Shown in pieces: positions 1 through 5,028 of a DNA stretch of 6,201 nt. Made by a program: the position numbers and the translations under genes. Origin of the DNA: Actinomycetota bacterium (lineage in GTDB: Bacteria; Actinomycetota; Thermoleophilia; Gaiellales; Gaiellaceae); contig JACCRW010000414.1 of assembly GCA_013813345.1 (NCBI GenBank), forward strand, positions 1-6,201. The letters are read 5' to 3'. The notes beneath the pieces are model-generated. The model saw nothing but the letters and a program-made list of their open reading frames with translations, was not told where the DNA came from and made no database searches. Position 1 is the first letter of the stretch; each line of letters begins with the position of its first letter.

Positions 1-134
1 TCGTGCTCGGCGGCGACGGCGCGACAGACGCGGCCCGCGCGGCGATCGTGTGCGGGCTCGCGGGCCTCTTCCTCGCCATTACGGCCGCCCTCGCCGCGAG
101 GCCCGAGCGGGTCGTGATCGGCTACAAGGGCTGA
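1..134 (+). CDS. C-terminal end of a membrane protein (5' partial)
   Basis: The frame is open from the window edge (first whole codon at base 3) to TGA at 132-134 and gives 43 residues. They contain one hydrophobic stretch of about 20 residues (AAIVCGLAGLFLAITAALAA) followed by a short polar tail ending in GYKG. This looks like the last transmembrane helix and cytoplasmic tail of an integral membrane protein. A transporter such as an MFS permease is possible, but too little is present to assign a family. The next gene starts one base after this stop and its Shine-Dalgarno sequence lies inside these last codons, so the two are probably co-transcribed. The reading frame is well supported; the function is unknown. 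Confidence 0.6.
   Translation, partial: VLGGDGATDAARAAIVCGLAGLFLAITAALAARPERVVIGYKG
126..130 (+). promoter_or_regulatory. Ribosome binding site of the first DUF402 gene
   Basis: AAGGG lies five bases upstream of GTG 136, inside the final codons of the preceding gene. It supports GTG 136 as the start. An in-frame TGA lies just upstream at 115-117, and GTG 136 is the only possible start codon after it. The five-base spacing is the same as at the three downstream DUF402 junctions. Confidence 0.6.
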
Positions 135-135
135 C

Positions 136-723
136 GTGCGCTGGCGGCCCGGAGACGCGATCGTGCGGCGCGACGTCTGGCACGGCCGGCCGAGTGTCGC
201 GTGGGGCGGCTACGTGCTTGAGGACGCCGACGAGCAGATCGTGCTCTACATGCCCGAGGGTGCTCCGCTCGCGTTCACGGAGGACTTTTTCGGCGCTCCG
301 CATCCGTGGAGCGGGCGCGATCGCTGGTTCGGGCACGGCGTCGTTCAGCTCCATCGACCTGGCTCGATGAACTCTGTGTGGGTGTTCTGGGCAGGGCCCG
401 GCCGCGAGCTCGCAGCGTGGTACGTGAATCTCGAGGAGCCCTGGCGGCGCTCGCCGCTCGGCTTCGACACCCAGGATCTGGAGCTCGACCTCGTGATCGA
501 GCCGGACGGCGCGTGGAGCTTCAAGGACGACGAGCAGCTCGAGCCGTGGATCGCGCGGGGCCGTTGGACGCCGGCCGAGGTCGCGGCGATCCGCGCAGAA
601 GGCGCTCGCCTCGGCGCCGAGCTCGATGCGGGCCGCCGCTGGTGGAGCGAGGAATGGGCGACCTGGGAGCCGGACCCGGCGTGGGCGCCGCCGGTGCTGC
701 CGGAAGGCTGGGATGCGATCTAG
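136..723 (+). CDS. DUF402 family protein, tandem copy 1
   Basis: This 195-residue protein has the DUF402 signature: WYVNLE (about 95-100), then FDTQDLELDL (110-119), then an acidic loop FKDDEQLE (129-136), then an alpha-helical segment. The tryptophan-rich tail, WATWEPDPAW ending in PEGWD, recurs in all four copies. Studied DUF402 enzymes (FomD of fosfomycin synthesis, staphylococcal Ntdp) are soluble, metal-dependent hydrolases of nucleotide phosphoanhydrides, so a phosphohydrolase role is plausible but inferred. This copy is the most divergent at conserved positions. The K-D-E-D-E type acidic run of copies 2 and 3 (D-E-D-E in copy 4) reads K-D-D-E-Q here. The lysine found after the 'Pro-X' in the other copies (SPAK, TPTK, APTK) is replaced (APLA). 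It may be a weak or non-catalytic member. It shares with copy 3 an extra segment containing WFG and QLHRPG. The start is forced by an in-frame stop just upstream, and the 3' end overlaps copy 2 by 11 bases. Confidence 0.87.
   Translation: MRWRPGDAIVRRDVWHGRPSVAWGGYVLEDADEQIVLYMPEGAPLAFTEDFFGAPHPWSGRDRWFGHGVVQLHRPGSMNSVWVFWAGPGRELAAWYVNLEEPWRRSPLGFDTQDLELDLVIEPDGAWSFKDDEQLEPWIARGRWTPAEVAAIRAEGARLGAELDAGRRWWSEEWATWEPDPAWAPPVLPEGWDAI
702..723 (+). promoter_or_regulatory. Dual-coding junction 1: SD, ATG and stop in an 11-base overlap
   Basis: GGAAGG (702-707) is followed by five bases and ATG (713-715). The upstream gene stops at TAG 721-723, so 713-723 is read in both frames. The same DNA encodes the PEGWDAI tail of copy 1 and the MRSS start of copy 2. 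The geometry is identical at the next two junctions and predicts termination-reinitiation coupling. Confidence 0.75.
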
Positions 724-1270
724 CGACGACGCAGTCTGGCGCGACGTTCACCGCGGCCGCGTCTGGCGAGCGCAGGCGTGCCGGATCGTCGCGGAGACGG
801 CCGACGTGATTGCGCTCTGGATCCCCGCCGGCTCGCCGGCGAAGGTGCCGTCGGGCGGTCTCCGGATCCCGTGTGACGAGTGGGAGCTCGTCGACACCGC
901 CCCGCGCGCCACCCAGCTCTGCCTCGCGCGCCCCGGCCGCGCGCATTCCGTCTACGTCTTCTGGGACGGCGCGTGGGAGCTCGACCACTGGTACGTGAAC
1001 TTCGAGCAGCCGCTGCGCCGCTCGCCCGTCGGCTTCGACACCTTCGACCAGAAGCTCGACTTGATCGTGGCGCCCGACGGAACGTACCGCTGGAAGGACG
1101 AGGACGAGCTCGAGCAGGCCGCCGCGCTCGGGCTGCTCGACGCGGCTGCCGTCCGCGCGGAGGCCGCGCGGGTCCTCGAGGAGTGGCCGTTCCCGACGGG
1201 CTGGGAGGACTGGCGGCCTGATCCGTCCTGGCCGCTGCCGGCGTTTCCCGAGGGCTGGGATGTGGTCTAG
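713..1270 (+). CDS. DUF402 family protein, tandem copy 2
   Basis: This 185-residue protein carries the complete set of conserved DUF402 positions seen in this cluster: SPAK (41-44), WYVNFE (93-98), FDTFDQKLDL (108-117), PDG (121-123) and KDEDELE (128-134). These are the expected metal- and phosphate-handling residues by analogy with FomD-type hydrolases; the residue-by-residue role is inferred. The tail EWPFPTGWEDWRPDPSW (157-173) is almost the same as in copy 4 and differs from copies 1 and 3. The frame is open further upstream, but ATG 713 is chosen for three reasons: it has a good SD (GGAAGG, five-base spacing), it reproduces the geometry of the next junctions, and it gives an N-terminus aligning with copies 3 and 4. 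It is probably soluble, as no signal peptide or membrane segment is visible. The product probably acts on a nucleotide or related phosphoanhydride; the substrate is unknown. Confidence 0.88.
   Translation: MRSSDDAVWRDVHRGRVWRAQACRIVAETADVIALWIPAGSPAKVPSGGLRIPCDEWELVDTAPRATQLCLARPGRAHSVYVFWDGAWELDHWYVNFEQPLRRSPVGFDTFDQKLDLIVAPDGTYRWKDEDELEQAAALGLLDAAAVRAEAARVLEEWPFPTGWEDWRPDPSWPLPAFPEGWDVV
1250..1270 (+). promoter_or_regulatory. Dual-coding junction 2: SD, ATG and stop in an 11-base overlap
   Basis: GAGGG (1250-1254), five bases, then ATG (1260-1262). Copy 2 stops at TAG 1268-1270. The overlap encodes WDVV-stop in one frame and MWSS in the other. Spacing and overlap length equal those of junctions 1 and 3. 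Confidence 0.75.
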
Positions 1271-1285
1271 CGGCGACGTCGTCGC
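1253..1285 (+). repeat. Direct repeat unit a (junction repeat, 33 bp)
   Basis: This 33-base stretch recurs at 1851-1883 with a single difference (G versus A at the third base of the stop codon, TAG versus TAA). It spans the end of one DUF402 gene and the start of the next. The two copies lie 598 bases apart, close to one gene unit. The flanking sequence is much less similar, so the repeat marks either a duplication seam or strong constraint on the dual-coding junction. Confidence 0.8.
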
Positions 1286-1868
1286 GCTGCGGCACCTGAA
1301 CGGCGGCCGGTCTTCGCACGTCTGGCCGATGCTCGTCGTCGAGGACTCGCCCGGGGTGATCGCTCTCTACATCGCTACCGGCACACCCACGAAGCGGCGC
1401 GCGAGGCTCGACGGCAGTCCGCTCGACCGGGCACTGCCTTACGAAGAGCGCCATCGCGTGCCGTGGCGCCTCGGCGACGGCTCCTGGTTCGGCAGCTCGT
1501 GCCTCCAGCTGCACAGACCGGGTGAGCCGAGAGCGTGGTGGCGCTGGCTCGACGGCAGCGGTTGGTATGTCAATCTGCAAGCTCCGTTGCGACGGACCGG
1601 GTCTGGATTCGCGACCGAGGACTGGGTGCTCGACGTCGTCGTCGCCGCGAACGGAACGTGGGCCTGGAAGGACGAGGACGAGTTCGCAGCAGCGCAGCGG
1701 GTCGGGCGTTTCGACGCCGACGCGGCTGCAGCCGTGCGTGACGCGGGCGATGACGCAGTCGTCGCGATCGAGTCGCGGAGCTGGCCGCTCGACGGTTCAT
1801 GGGAGACCTGGGTGCCGGACGCGGCATGGGTTTCGCCGGACCTCCCGGAAGGCTGGGATGTGGTCTAA
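1260..1868 (+). CDS. DUF402 family protein, tandem copy 3
   Basis: This protein has 202 residues and is the longest DUF402 copy in the array apart from the fused one. Conserved positions are TPTK (42-45), GWYVNL (101-106), D121 and D125 in the TEDWVLD segment, and KDEDEF (137-142). The usual PDG turn reads ANG (130-132). A segment at about 46-90 is longer than in copies 2 and 4 and contains WFG and QLHRPG, as in copy 1. The C-terminal helix and tail (WETWVPDAAW, then PEGWD) follow the cluster pattern but diverge from copies 2 and 4. Start ATG 1260 has an SD of GAGGG at five-base spacing. The likely activity is DUF402-type phosphoanhydride hydrolysis, inferred from family only. Overlaps of 11 bases on both sides place it firmly within the coupled array, so the four products are probably made in linked amounts and may associate with each other. 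Confidence 0.87.
   Translation: MWSSGDVVALRHLNGGRSSHVWPMLVVEDSPGVIALYIATGTPTKRRARLDGSPLDRALPYEERHRVPWRLGDGSWFGSSCLQLHRPGEPRAWWRWLDGSGWYVNLQAPLRRTGSGFATEDWVLDVVVAANGTWAWKDEDEFAAAQRVGRFDADAAAAVRDAGDDAVVAIESRSWPLDGSWETWVPDAAWVSPDLPEGWDVV
1847..1868 (+). promoter_or_regulatory. Dual-coding junction 3: SD, ATG and stop in an 11-base overlap
   Basis: GGAAGG (1847-1852), five bases, then ATG (1858-1860). Copy 3 stops at TAA 1866-1868. The overlap encodes WDVV-stop and MWSN. It differs from junction 2 by one base within the 11-base overlap. Confidence 0.75.
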
Positions 1869-1883
1869 CGGCGACGTCGTCGC
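1851..1883 (+). repeat. Direct repeat unit b (junction repeat, 33 bp)
   Basis: This is the second copy of the 1253-1285 repeat, with 32 of 33 bases identical. Homologous exchange between the two copies would remove exactly one coding unit. It would leave an intact junction, so the array could lose or gain a copy cleanly. Confidence 0.8.
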
Positions 1884-2904
1884 CGTGCGCGAGCTCTGGA
1901 AGGGGCGCGTTTGGAAGGCGCGGCCGTGGATCGTGGTGCAGGACGAGCCCGACGAGCTCGTGCTCTGGATTCCGAAAGAAGCGCCGACGAAGATTCCGAG
2001 CGGCTCGGGGATTCCGCGCGACGAGTGGGAGCTGGAGGACGGCGTCTTCACGCGTGCGGGTCTGCGCGTCGTGCGGCCGGACCGGCTGCATTCGACGCTC
2101 CTCTTCGAGGGTGACACCGGGCTCGAGTGGTACGTCAATCTCGAGCGACCGCTGCGGCGGAGCCGGCTCGGCTTCGACCACCTCGATCGCGAGCTCGACC
2201 TGCTCGTGCGCCGCGACGGAACCTGGGAGTGGCTCGACGAGGACGAGTTCGACGAGGCGCAGGCGCTCGGGGTAATCGCACCGGACGAGGCGGCGGCGAT
2301 GCGAGAGGAGGGCGAGCGGGTGCTCGCCGAGTGGCCGTTCCCGACCGGTTGGGAGGAGTGGAAGCCGGATCCGGTCTGGGAGGTGCCGGCATTGCCGGAT
2401 GGCTGGGACGAGGTGCCGTGGCCGGTGCTGCGAACGGAGCGGCTGGAACTCCGTCCGGTCGACCCTTCCGACCTTCCGTGGTTTGCGGCTTTCCGGGGCG
2501 ATCCCCGCTTCCCGCCGTGGACGCGCAGTTGGGAGGATTCGGAGAAGTCGCTTGGCTCGAAACTCTCGCACTGGGCGACCCACGGGTTCGGCTCGTTCGC
2601 AATCCCGGGAGACGGCATCATCGGCCTCGAGTACACCGGAGCAGGATTGGCGGGAATCGCGCCGCACGAGGTCGACCTCGGCTGGTCACTGCGGCCCGAC
2701 TGCTGGGGGCAAGGGATCGCGACGGAGGCCGCGCGTGCCGTCCTCGACTTCGCTCGGCGCGAGCAGATCGGCCCGCTCGTCGTTCGCATGTCTCCGGATA
2801 ACGCGATCTCCCGCCGCGTCGCCGAGAAGCTCGGCTTCATCCTCGCCGGCGAAGGCCGCGCGAAGAACGGCGACTCCGTCGAGGTCTACCGACAACCGTC
2901 CTGA
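1858..2904 (+). CDS. DUF402-GNAT acetyltransferase fusion, tandem copy 4
   Basis: This is a 348-residue two-domain protein. Residues 1-185 are a full DUF402 unit: APTK (42-45), EWYVNLE (90-96), FDHLDRELDL (106-115), LDEDEFDE (126-133), and a tail like that of copy 2 ending at PDGWDEV. Residues from about 186 to 345 form a GNAT N-acetyltransferase of the RimJ/RimL (Acetyltransf_3) type. This part starts with the family-typical LRTERLELRPV (191-201). It has the acetyl-CoA pyrophosphate loop CWGQGIATEA (282-291) and the C-terminal DNAISRRVAEKLGF (314-327), so it looks catalytically intact. It would transfer acetyl from acetyl-CoA to an amine, which may be a protein N-terminus or a small molecule; the substrate is unknown. 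ATG 1858 is chosen from the SD and the 11-base overlap with copy 3, although the frame is open upstream. The two domains are joined with no linker. GTG 2413 (Val186) could also start a separate GNAT polypeptide of 163 residues. The stop TGA overlaps the first base of a palindromic repeat. Confidence 0.85.
   Translation: MWSNGDVVAVRELWKGRVWKARPWIVVQDEPDELVLWIPKEAPTKIPSGSGIPRDEWELEDGVFTRAGLRVVRPDRLHSTLLFEGDTGLEWYVNLERPLRRSRLGFDHLDRELDLLVRRDGTWEWLDEDEFDEAQALGVIAPDEAAAMREEGERVLAEWPFPTGWEEWKPDPVWEVPALPDGWDEVPWPVLRTERLELRPVDPSDLPWFAAFRGDPRFPPWTRSWEDSEKSLGSKLSHWATHGFGSFAIPGDGIIGLEYTGAGLAGIAPHEVDLGWSLRPDCWGQGIATEAARAVLDFARREQIGPLVVRMSPDNAISRRVAEKLGFILAGEGRAKNGDSVEVYRQPS
2397..2410 (+). other. Degenerate relic of a fourth DUF402 junction
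   Basis: The bases corresponding to GGAAGG-ctggg-ATG at the three other junctions read GGATGG-ctggg-ACG here. The SD-like run and the start codon are each altered by one base, and the following stop codon is absent, so the reading frame runs on into the GNAT domain. This suggests the fusion arose where a coupled gene boundary used to be. It is an inference from comparing the junctions. Confidence 0.5.
2413..2904 (+). other. GNAT acetyltransferase domain with possible internal GTG start
   Basis: GTG 2413 is in frame. Starting there gives a protein beginning (M)PWPVLRTERLELRPV, which is how free-standing RimL-like GNAT proteins usually begin, and a length (163 residues) typical for the family. 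The upstream sequence is only a weak SD. The array could therefore make both a fused protein and a free acetyltransferase. The domain assignment is firm; use of the internal start is speculative. Confidence 0.4.
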
Positions 2905-2939
2905 AGGGACGTGTCCGGGCTTTGACCCCGGGCATGTCC
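2904..2939. repeat. Palindromic repeat element 1 (imperfect stem-loop)
   Basis: The element begins with the 13-base head AAGGGACGTGTCC, shared with element 2. Bases 2907-2919 can pair with 2927-2939 as a 13-pair RNA stem (two G-U pairs) closed by a 7-base loop. The last A of the stop codon of the DUF402-GNAT gene is its first base. No T-tract follows, so it is not a classical intrinsic terminator, though a strong stem at a gene end can still act as one or stabilise the transcript. Confidence 0.65.
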
Positions 2940-2941
2940 GC

Positions 2942-2980
2942 AAGGGACGTGTCCCAGGGACTGTCCCTGGGACACGTCCC
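2942..2980. repeat. Palindromic repeat element 2 (perfect 18-1-18 inverted repeat)
   Basis: GGGACGTGTCCCAGGGAC (2944-2961) is followed by one T and then its exact reverse complement (2963-2980). The arm has internal symmetry as well (GGGACGTGTCCC is itself a near-palindrome). Together with element 1 it fills the gap between two convergent genes, the usual home of REP/BIME-type elements. It would fold equally in transcripts from both sides, so a bidirectional termination or mRNA-end role is plausible. Confidence 0.8.
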
Positions 2981-2990
2981 AGATGGACGG

Positions 2991-4394
2991 TTAGGCGGCC
3001 TCCGCGAGCGCGCCGACGGGCGGGGCCTCGCGCTTGCGGCCGGGGATCAGGAATGCGGCGAGGGCGCCGAGGCCGACGACGGCGCCGCCGATCACGAGGG
3101 CCGGGTTCATCCCATCCACGAAGGCCTGACCGCTCTCGTAGCCGCCGAGGCTCGCGAACACGGAGGCCAAGACCGCGACGCCGAAGACCCCGCCGAGCTC
3201 CCGGACCGCGTTGTTCGCCCCCGAGGCCTGGCCCTCTTCCTCCGGCCGGACGGCCGAGAGGACGATGTTCGCCATCGGGGCGAAGAAGAGCGACATCCCG
3301 ATCCCCGCGAGCACGAACGGCGCGATCAGCGCCGAGTAGGCCACCGTCGGCGTCGAGACGAGCCCCAGCCACACGAGCGAGCCCGCCTGGAGCGAGAGCC
3401 CGATCCCGACGAGCGTCTTGCCTGGGATCCGGTCCGACATCGCGCCGGCGATCGGGGCGATGAACATCGGCGCGAGCGTCCACGGCAGGATCCTCAATCC
3501 GGCGCCGAGCGGCGAGTAGCCCTGCACGGTCTGGAAGAACTGCGAGAGCAGGAAGATCGAGCCGAACATCCCGAAGAACATGAAGAGCGACGCGACGTTC
3601 GCGAGCGCGAAGGCCGGCTTGCGGAAGAAGCGCATCGGCAGCATCGGCGCCGCCGTCCGCAGCTCCCAGGCGACGAACGCCGCCACGAGTAGCGCGCCAA
3701 CTGCGAGCGAGCCGACGATCTCGGCGCTCGCCCAGCCCTGGCCGTTGCCGCGGATCAGGCCCCAGACGATCCCGAAGAGACCGGCGCTCGCGAGCCCGAG
3801 CCCCGGCAGGTCGAGCCTGCCGCCCGGCCCGTGGGTCTCCTGCAGCCGCGAGAGTCCGAGTGGGATCAGGAGCAAGCCGATCGGAACGTTCAGCCAGAAG
3901 ATCCACTGCCACGAGAGGCCCTGCACGACCGCGCCGCCAACGACCGGGCCAAATGCGACCGCTAGGCCGCTGATCCCGCCCCAGGCGCCGAGCGCGAGCC
4001 CCCGCTTCTCCTTCGGTACCGCCGCGCTCAGGATCGTCAGGGTAAGCGGCATCACGATCGCGCCGCCGAGGCCCTGCAGCGCCCGCGCGAGGTTCAGCAG
4101 CTCGACCGTCGGCGCGAGCGCCGCGGCGACCGAGCCGAGAGTGAAGACGCCGACGCCGATCGCGAAGACGCGCCGCCGGCCGAAGCGGTCGCCGAGCGCC
4201 GCTCCGGTGAGCAGCAGTACCGCGAAAGTGAGTGTGTACGCGTTCACCGTCCACTCGAGGCTCTCGAGCGAGGCGTCGAGATCGCGGCGGATCACGGGAA
4301 TTGCCGTCGTCACGACGAGGTTGTCGAGGGTGACCATGAAGAGGGCGATCGAGGTGATCGCGAACGTCCAGAGAGTCTTCGTTCGTGCTGCCAT
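2991..4394 (-). CDS. DHA2-family (14-TMS) MFS multidrug efflux transporter
   Basis: This 467-residue inner-membrane protein should export toxic compounds by proton antiport, as in the EmrB/QacA group. Hallmarks, in order: a TM1 motif with an acidic residue, TLDNLVVTTAIP (22-33); the TM2-3 loop motif A, GDRFGRRR (68-75); the antiporter motif C at the end of TM5, GPVVGGAVV (149-157), followed by WQWIFWLNVPIG (162-173), which is typical of DHA2 proteins. About 14 hydrophobic segments can be counted, with a central non-MFS pair near 200-245. The charged segment RPEEEGQASGANNAVRELG (383-401) is also a family feature. Start ATG 4394 is supported by a near-ideal SD (GGAAGGAG, 4400-4407). It lies just downstream of a TetR gene in the same orientation, with its own predicted promoter and an operator palindrome between. 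The substrate cannot be read from sequence, and a fused membrane-fusion partner (EmrA type) is not present in the window. Confidence 0.93.
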   Translation of the reverse strand: MAARTKTLWTFAITSIALFMVTLDNLVVTTAIPVIRRDLDASLESLEWTVNAYTLTFAVLLLTGAALGDRFGRRRVFAIGVGVFTLGSVAAALAPTVELLNLARALQGLGGAIVMPLTLTILSAAVPKEKRGLALGAWGGISGLAVAFGPVVGGAVVQGLSWQWIFWLNVPIGLLLIPLGLSRLQETHGPGGRLDLPGLGLASAGLFGIVWGLIRGNGQGWASAEIVGSLAVGALLVAAFVAWELRTAAPMLPMRFFRKPAFALANVASLFMFFGMFGSIFLLSQFFQTVQGYSPLGAGLRILPWTLAPMFIAPIAGAMSDRIPGKTLVGIGLSLQAGSLVWLGLVSTPTVAYSALIAPFVLAGIGMSLFFAPMANIVLSAVRPEEEGQASGANNAVRELGGVFGVAVLASVFASLGGYESGQAFVDGMNPALVIGGAVVGLGALAAFLIPGRKREAPPVGALAEAA

Positions 4395-4399
4395 CTCAA

Positions 4400-4407
4400 C
4401 TCCTTCC
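4400..4407 (-). promoter_or_regulatory. Strong ribosome binding site of the MFS gene
   Basis: GGAAGGAG on the minus strand, five bases before ATG 4394. It is much stronger than the signals at the other genes here and suggests high translation once the repressor is released. Confidence 0.8.
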
Positions 4408-4410
4408 GAT

Positions 4411-4428
4411 GAAGTAAGCGGTTACTTC
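4411..4428. promoter_or_regulatory. Probable TetR operator in front of the MFS gene
   Basis: GAAGTAA, four bases, then its exact reverse complement TTACTTC. The palindrome starts directly after the predicted -10 box and covers the likely transcription start, so binding would block initiation. Its core AGTAA-N4-TTACT (4413-4426) has the same form as AGTGA-N4-TCACT in front of the TetR gene (5029-5042). Both are therefore probably sites for the neighbouring TetR protein. Confidence 0.7.
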
Positions 4429-4429
4429 C

Positions 4430-4457
4430 TTAGTAGCCAAAATAAAAAGCCGGACAA
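4430..4457 (-). promoter_or_regulatory. Predicted promoter of the MFS gene
   Basis: On the minus strand, TTGTCC (4457-4452) and TACTAA (4435-4430) are separated by 16 bases, close to the sigma-70-type consensus. The operator palindrome follows immediately. The -35 box lies inside the predicted terminator stem of the upstream TetR gene. Confidence 0.5.
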
Positions 4458-4465
4458 GTGCGGCT
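4439..4465 (-). terminator. Probable intrinsic terminator of the TetR gene
   Basis: On the minus strand, five bases after the TetR stop codon region, AGCCG pairs with CGGCT around an 8-base loop. This is followed by TTTTTATTTT, a striking T-tract in such GC-rich DNA. The stem is short (5 bp), so termination may be partial and allow some read-through into the transporter gene. Confidence 0.55.
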
Positions 4466-4469
4466 ACCC

Positions 4470-5024
4470 CTACGTCTCCGGCTCCGGGTTGCACCCGGCG
4501 ATCAGCCGGTCGCCCCACGGCGTCGGGTCGACGTCGAGCTTCATCGCCATCGTGATCGTGAGGAGCATCCCGTGGGCGAAGAAGGCGCTGACCTCCTCGG
4601 GGCTCATCTCCGAGCGCTGCTCGATCAGCTCGACGAGGTCGCGCCACACTCGGCGCACGTTCGCGCGGATCTCGTCGTCGTCGCAGTCCGAGAAGCACTG
4701 GAGCATCAGGAGCACGCGATCGCGATCGGCCATCAGCTCGGTGTATGCCGTACCCATCGCGTCGAGCGCCTCCTGGCCGGACTTGCCGCGGGAGGCGCGC
4801 TCGAAGAGCGTGTAGGTGTCCTCCATCTTGCGGGTCGTCGTCTCGAGGTAGAGACCCTTCTTCGTCCCGAAGAGGCGGAAGAGATAAGGCTGCGAGATTC
4901 CTGCCTGCCTCGCGATCTCGTCGGTCGAGGCGCCGTGCAAGCCCTTTTGGGCGAACTCGTGCGCCGCGGCCTCGTACACCGCCTCGCGACGCTCGTCTGC
5001 TGTTTGCCTCGTCGTCGTAACCAT
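4470..5024 (-). CDS. TetR-family transcriptional repressor
   Basis: This 184-residue DNA-binding protein has the TetR_N domain at about 11-59. The helix-turn-helix is ASTDEIARQAGISQPYLFRLFGTKKGLY-like: ASTDEIARQAG (32-42), then ISQPYLFRLF (43-52), then the conserved GTKKGLY (53-59). The rest is helical and presumably forms the ligand pocket and dimer interface. It precedes a DHA2 efflux gene in the same direction, the classic layout in which the regulator senses the transported compound and represses both genes. ATG 5024 is preferred: the protein then starts MVTTTRQ, and the upstream in-frame codons overlap an operator palindrome. No SD precedes it, but the predicted promoter puts the transcript start at or next to the ATG, so the mRNA is probably leaderless. 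In-frame TTG 5054 is possible but less likely. The ligand is unknown. Confidence 0.9.
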   Translation of the reverse strand: MVTTTRQTADERREAVYEAAAHEFAQKGLHGASTDEIARQAGISQPYLFRLFGTKKGLYLETTTRKMEDTYTLFERASRGKSGQEALDAMGTAYTELMADRDRVLLMLQCFSDCDDDEIRANVRRVWRDLVELIEQRSEMSPEEVSAFFAHGMLLTITMAMKLDVDPTPWGDRLIAGCNPEPET

Positions 5025-5028
5025 TGGT

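Noticed and set aside
136..2904. A single polyprotein broken by repeated frameshifts
   Set aside because: Each unit has its own SD, start and stop with identical spacing at all three junctions, and each shows complete domain motifs, so these are separate overlapping genes rather than sequencing errors or decay.
136..2904. Fosfomycin-type (FomD) biosynthetic cluster
   Set aside because: DUF402 similarity alone does not imply phosphonate synthesis; no PEP mutase, methyltransferase or epoxidase gene is in the window.
2904..2980. Short CRISPR array
   Set aside because: There are only two related elements, each palindromic over its full length, with no regular spacers and no cas genes nearby.
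2944..2980. Classical Rho-independent terminator
   Set aside because: The stem is perfect, but neither side has the T-tract; it is listed as a palindromic repeat with only possible terminator activity.
2686..4254. 522-residue open frame on the minus strand overlapping the MFS gene
   Set aside because: It is very Arg/Ala/Gly-rich with no recognisable motif, runs antisense through GNAT and across the palindromes, and shadows the clear MFS frame; typical of high-GC DNA.
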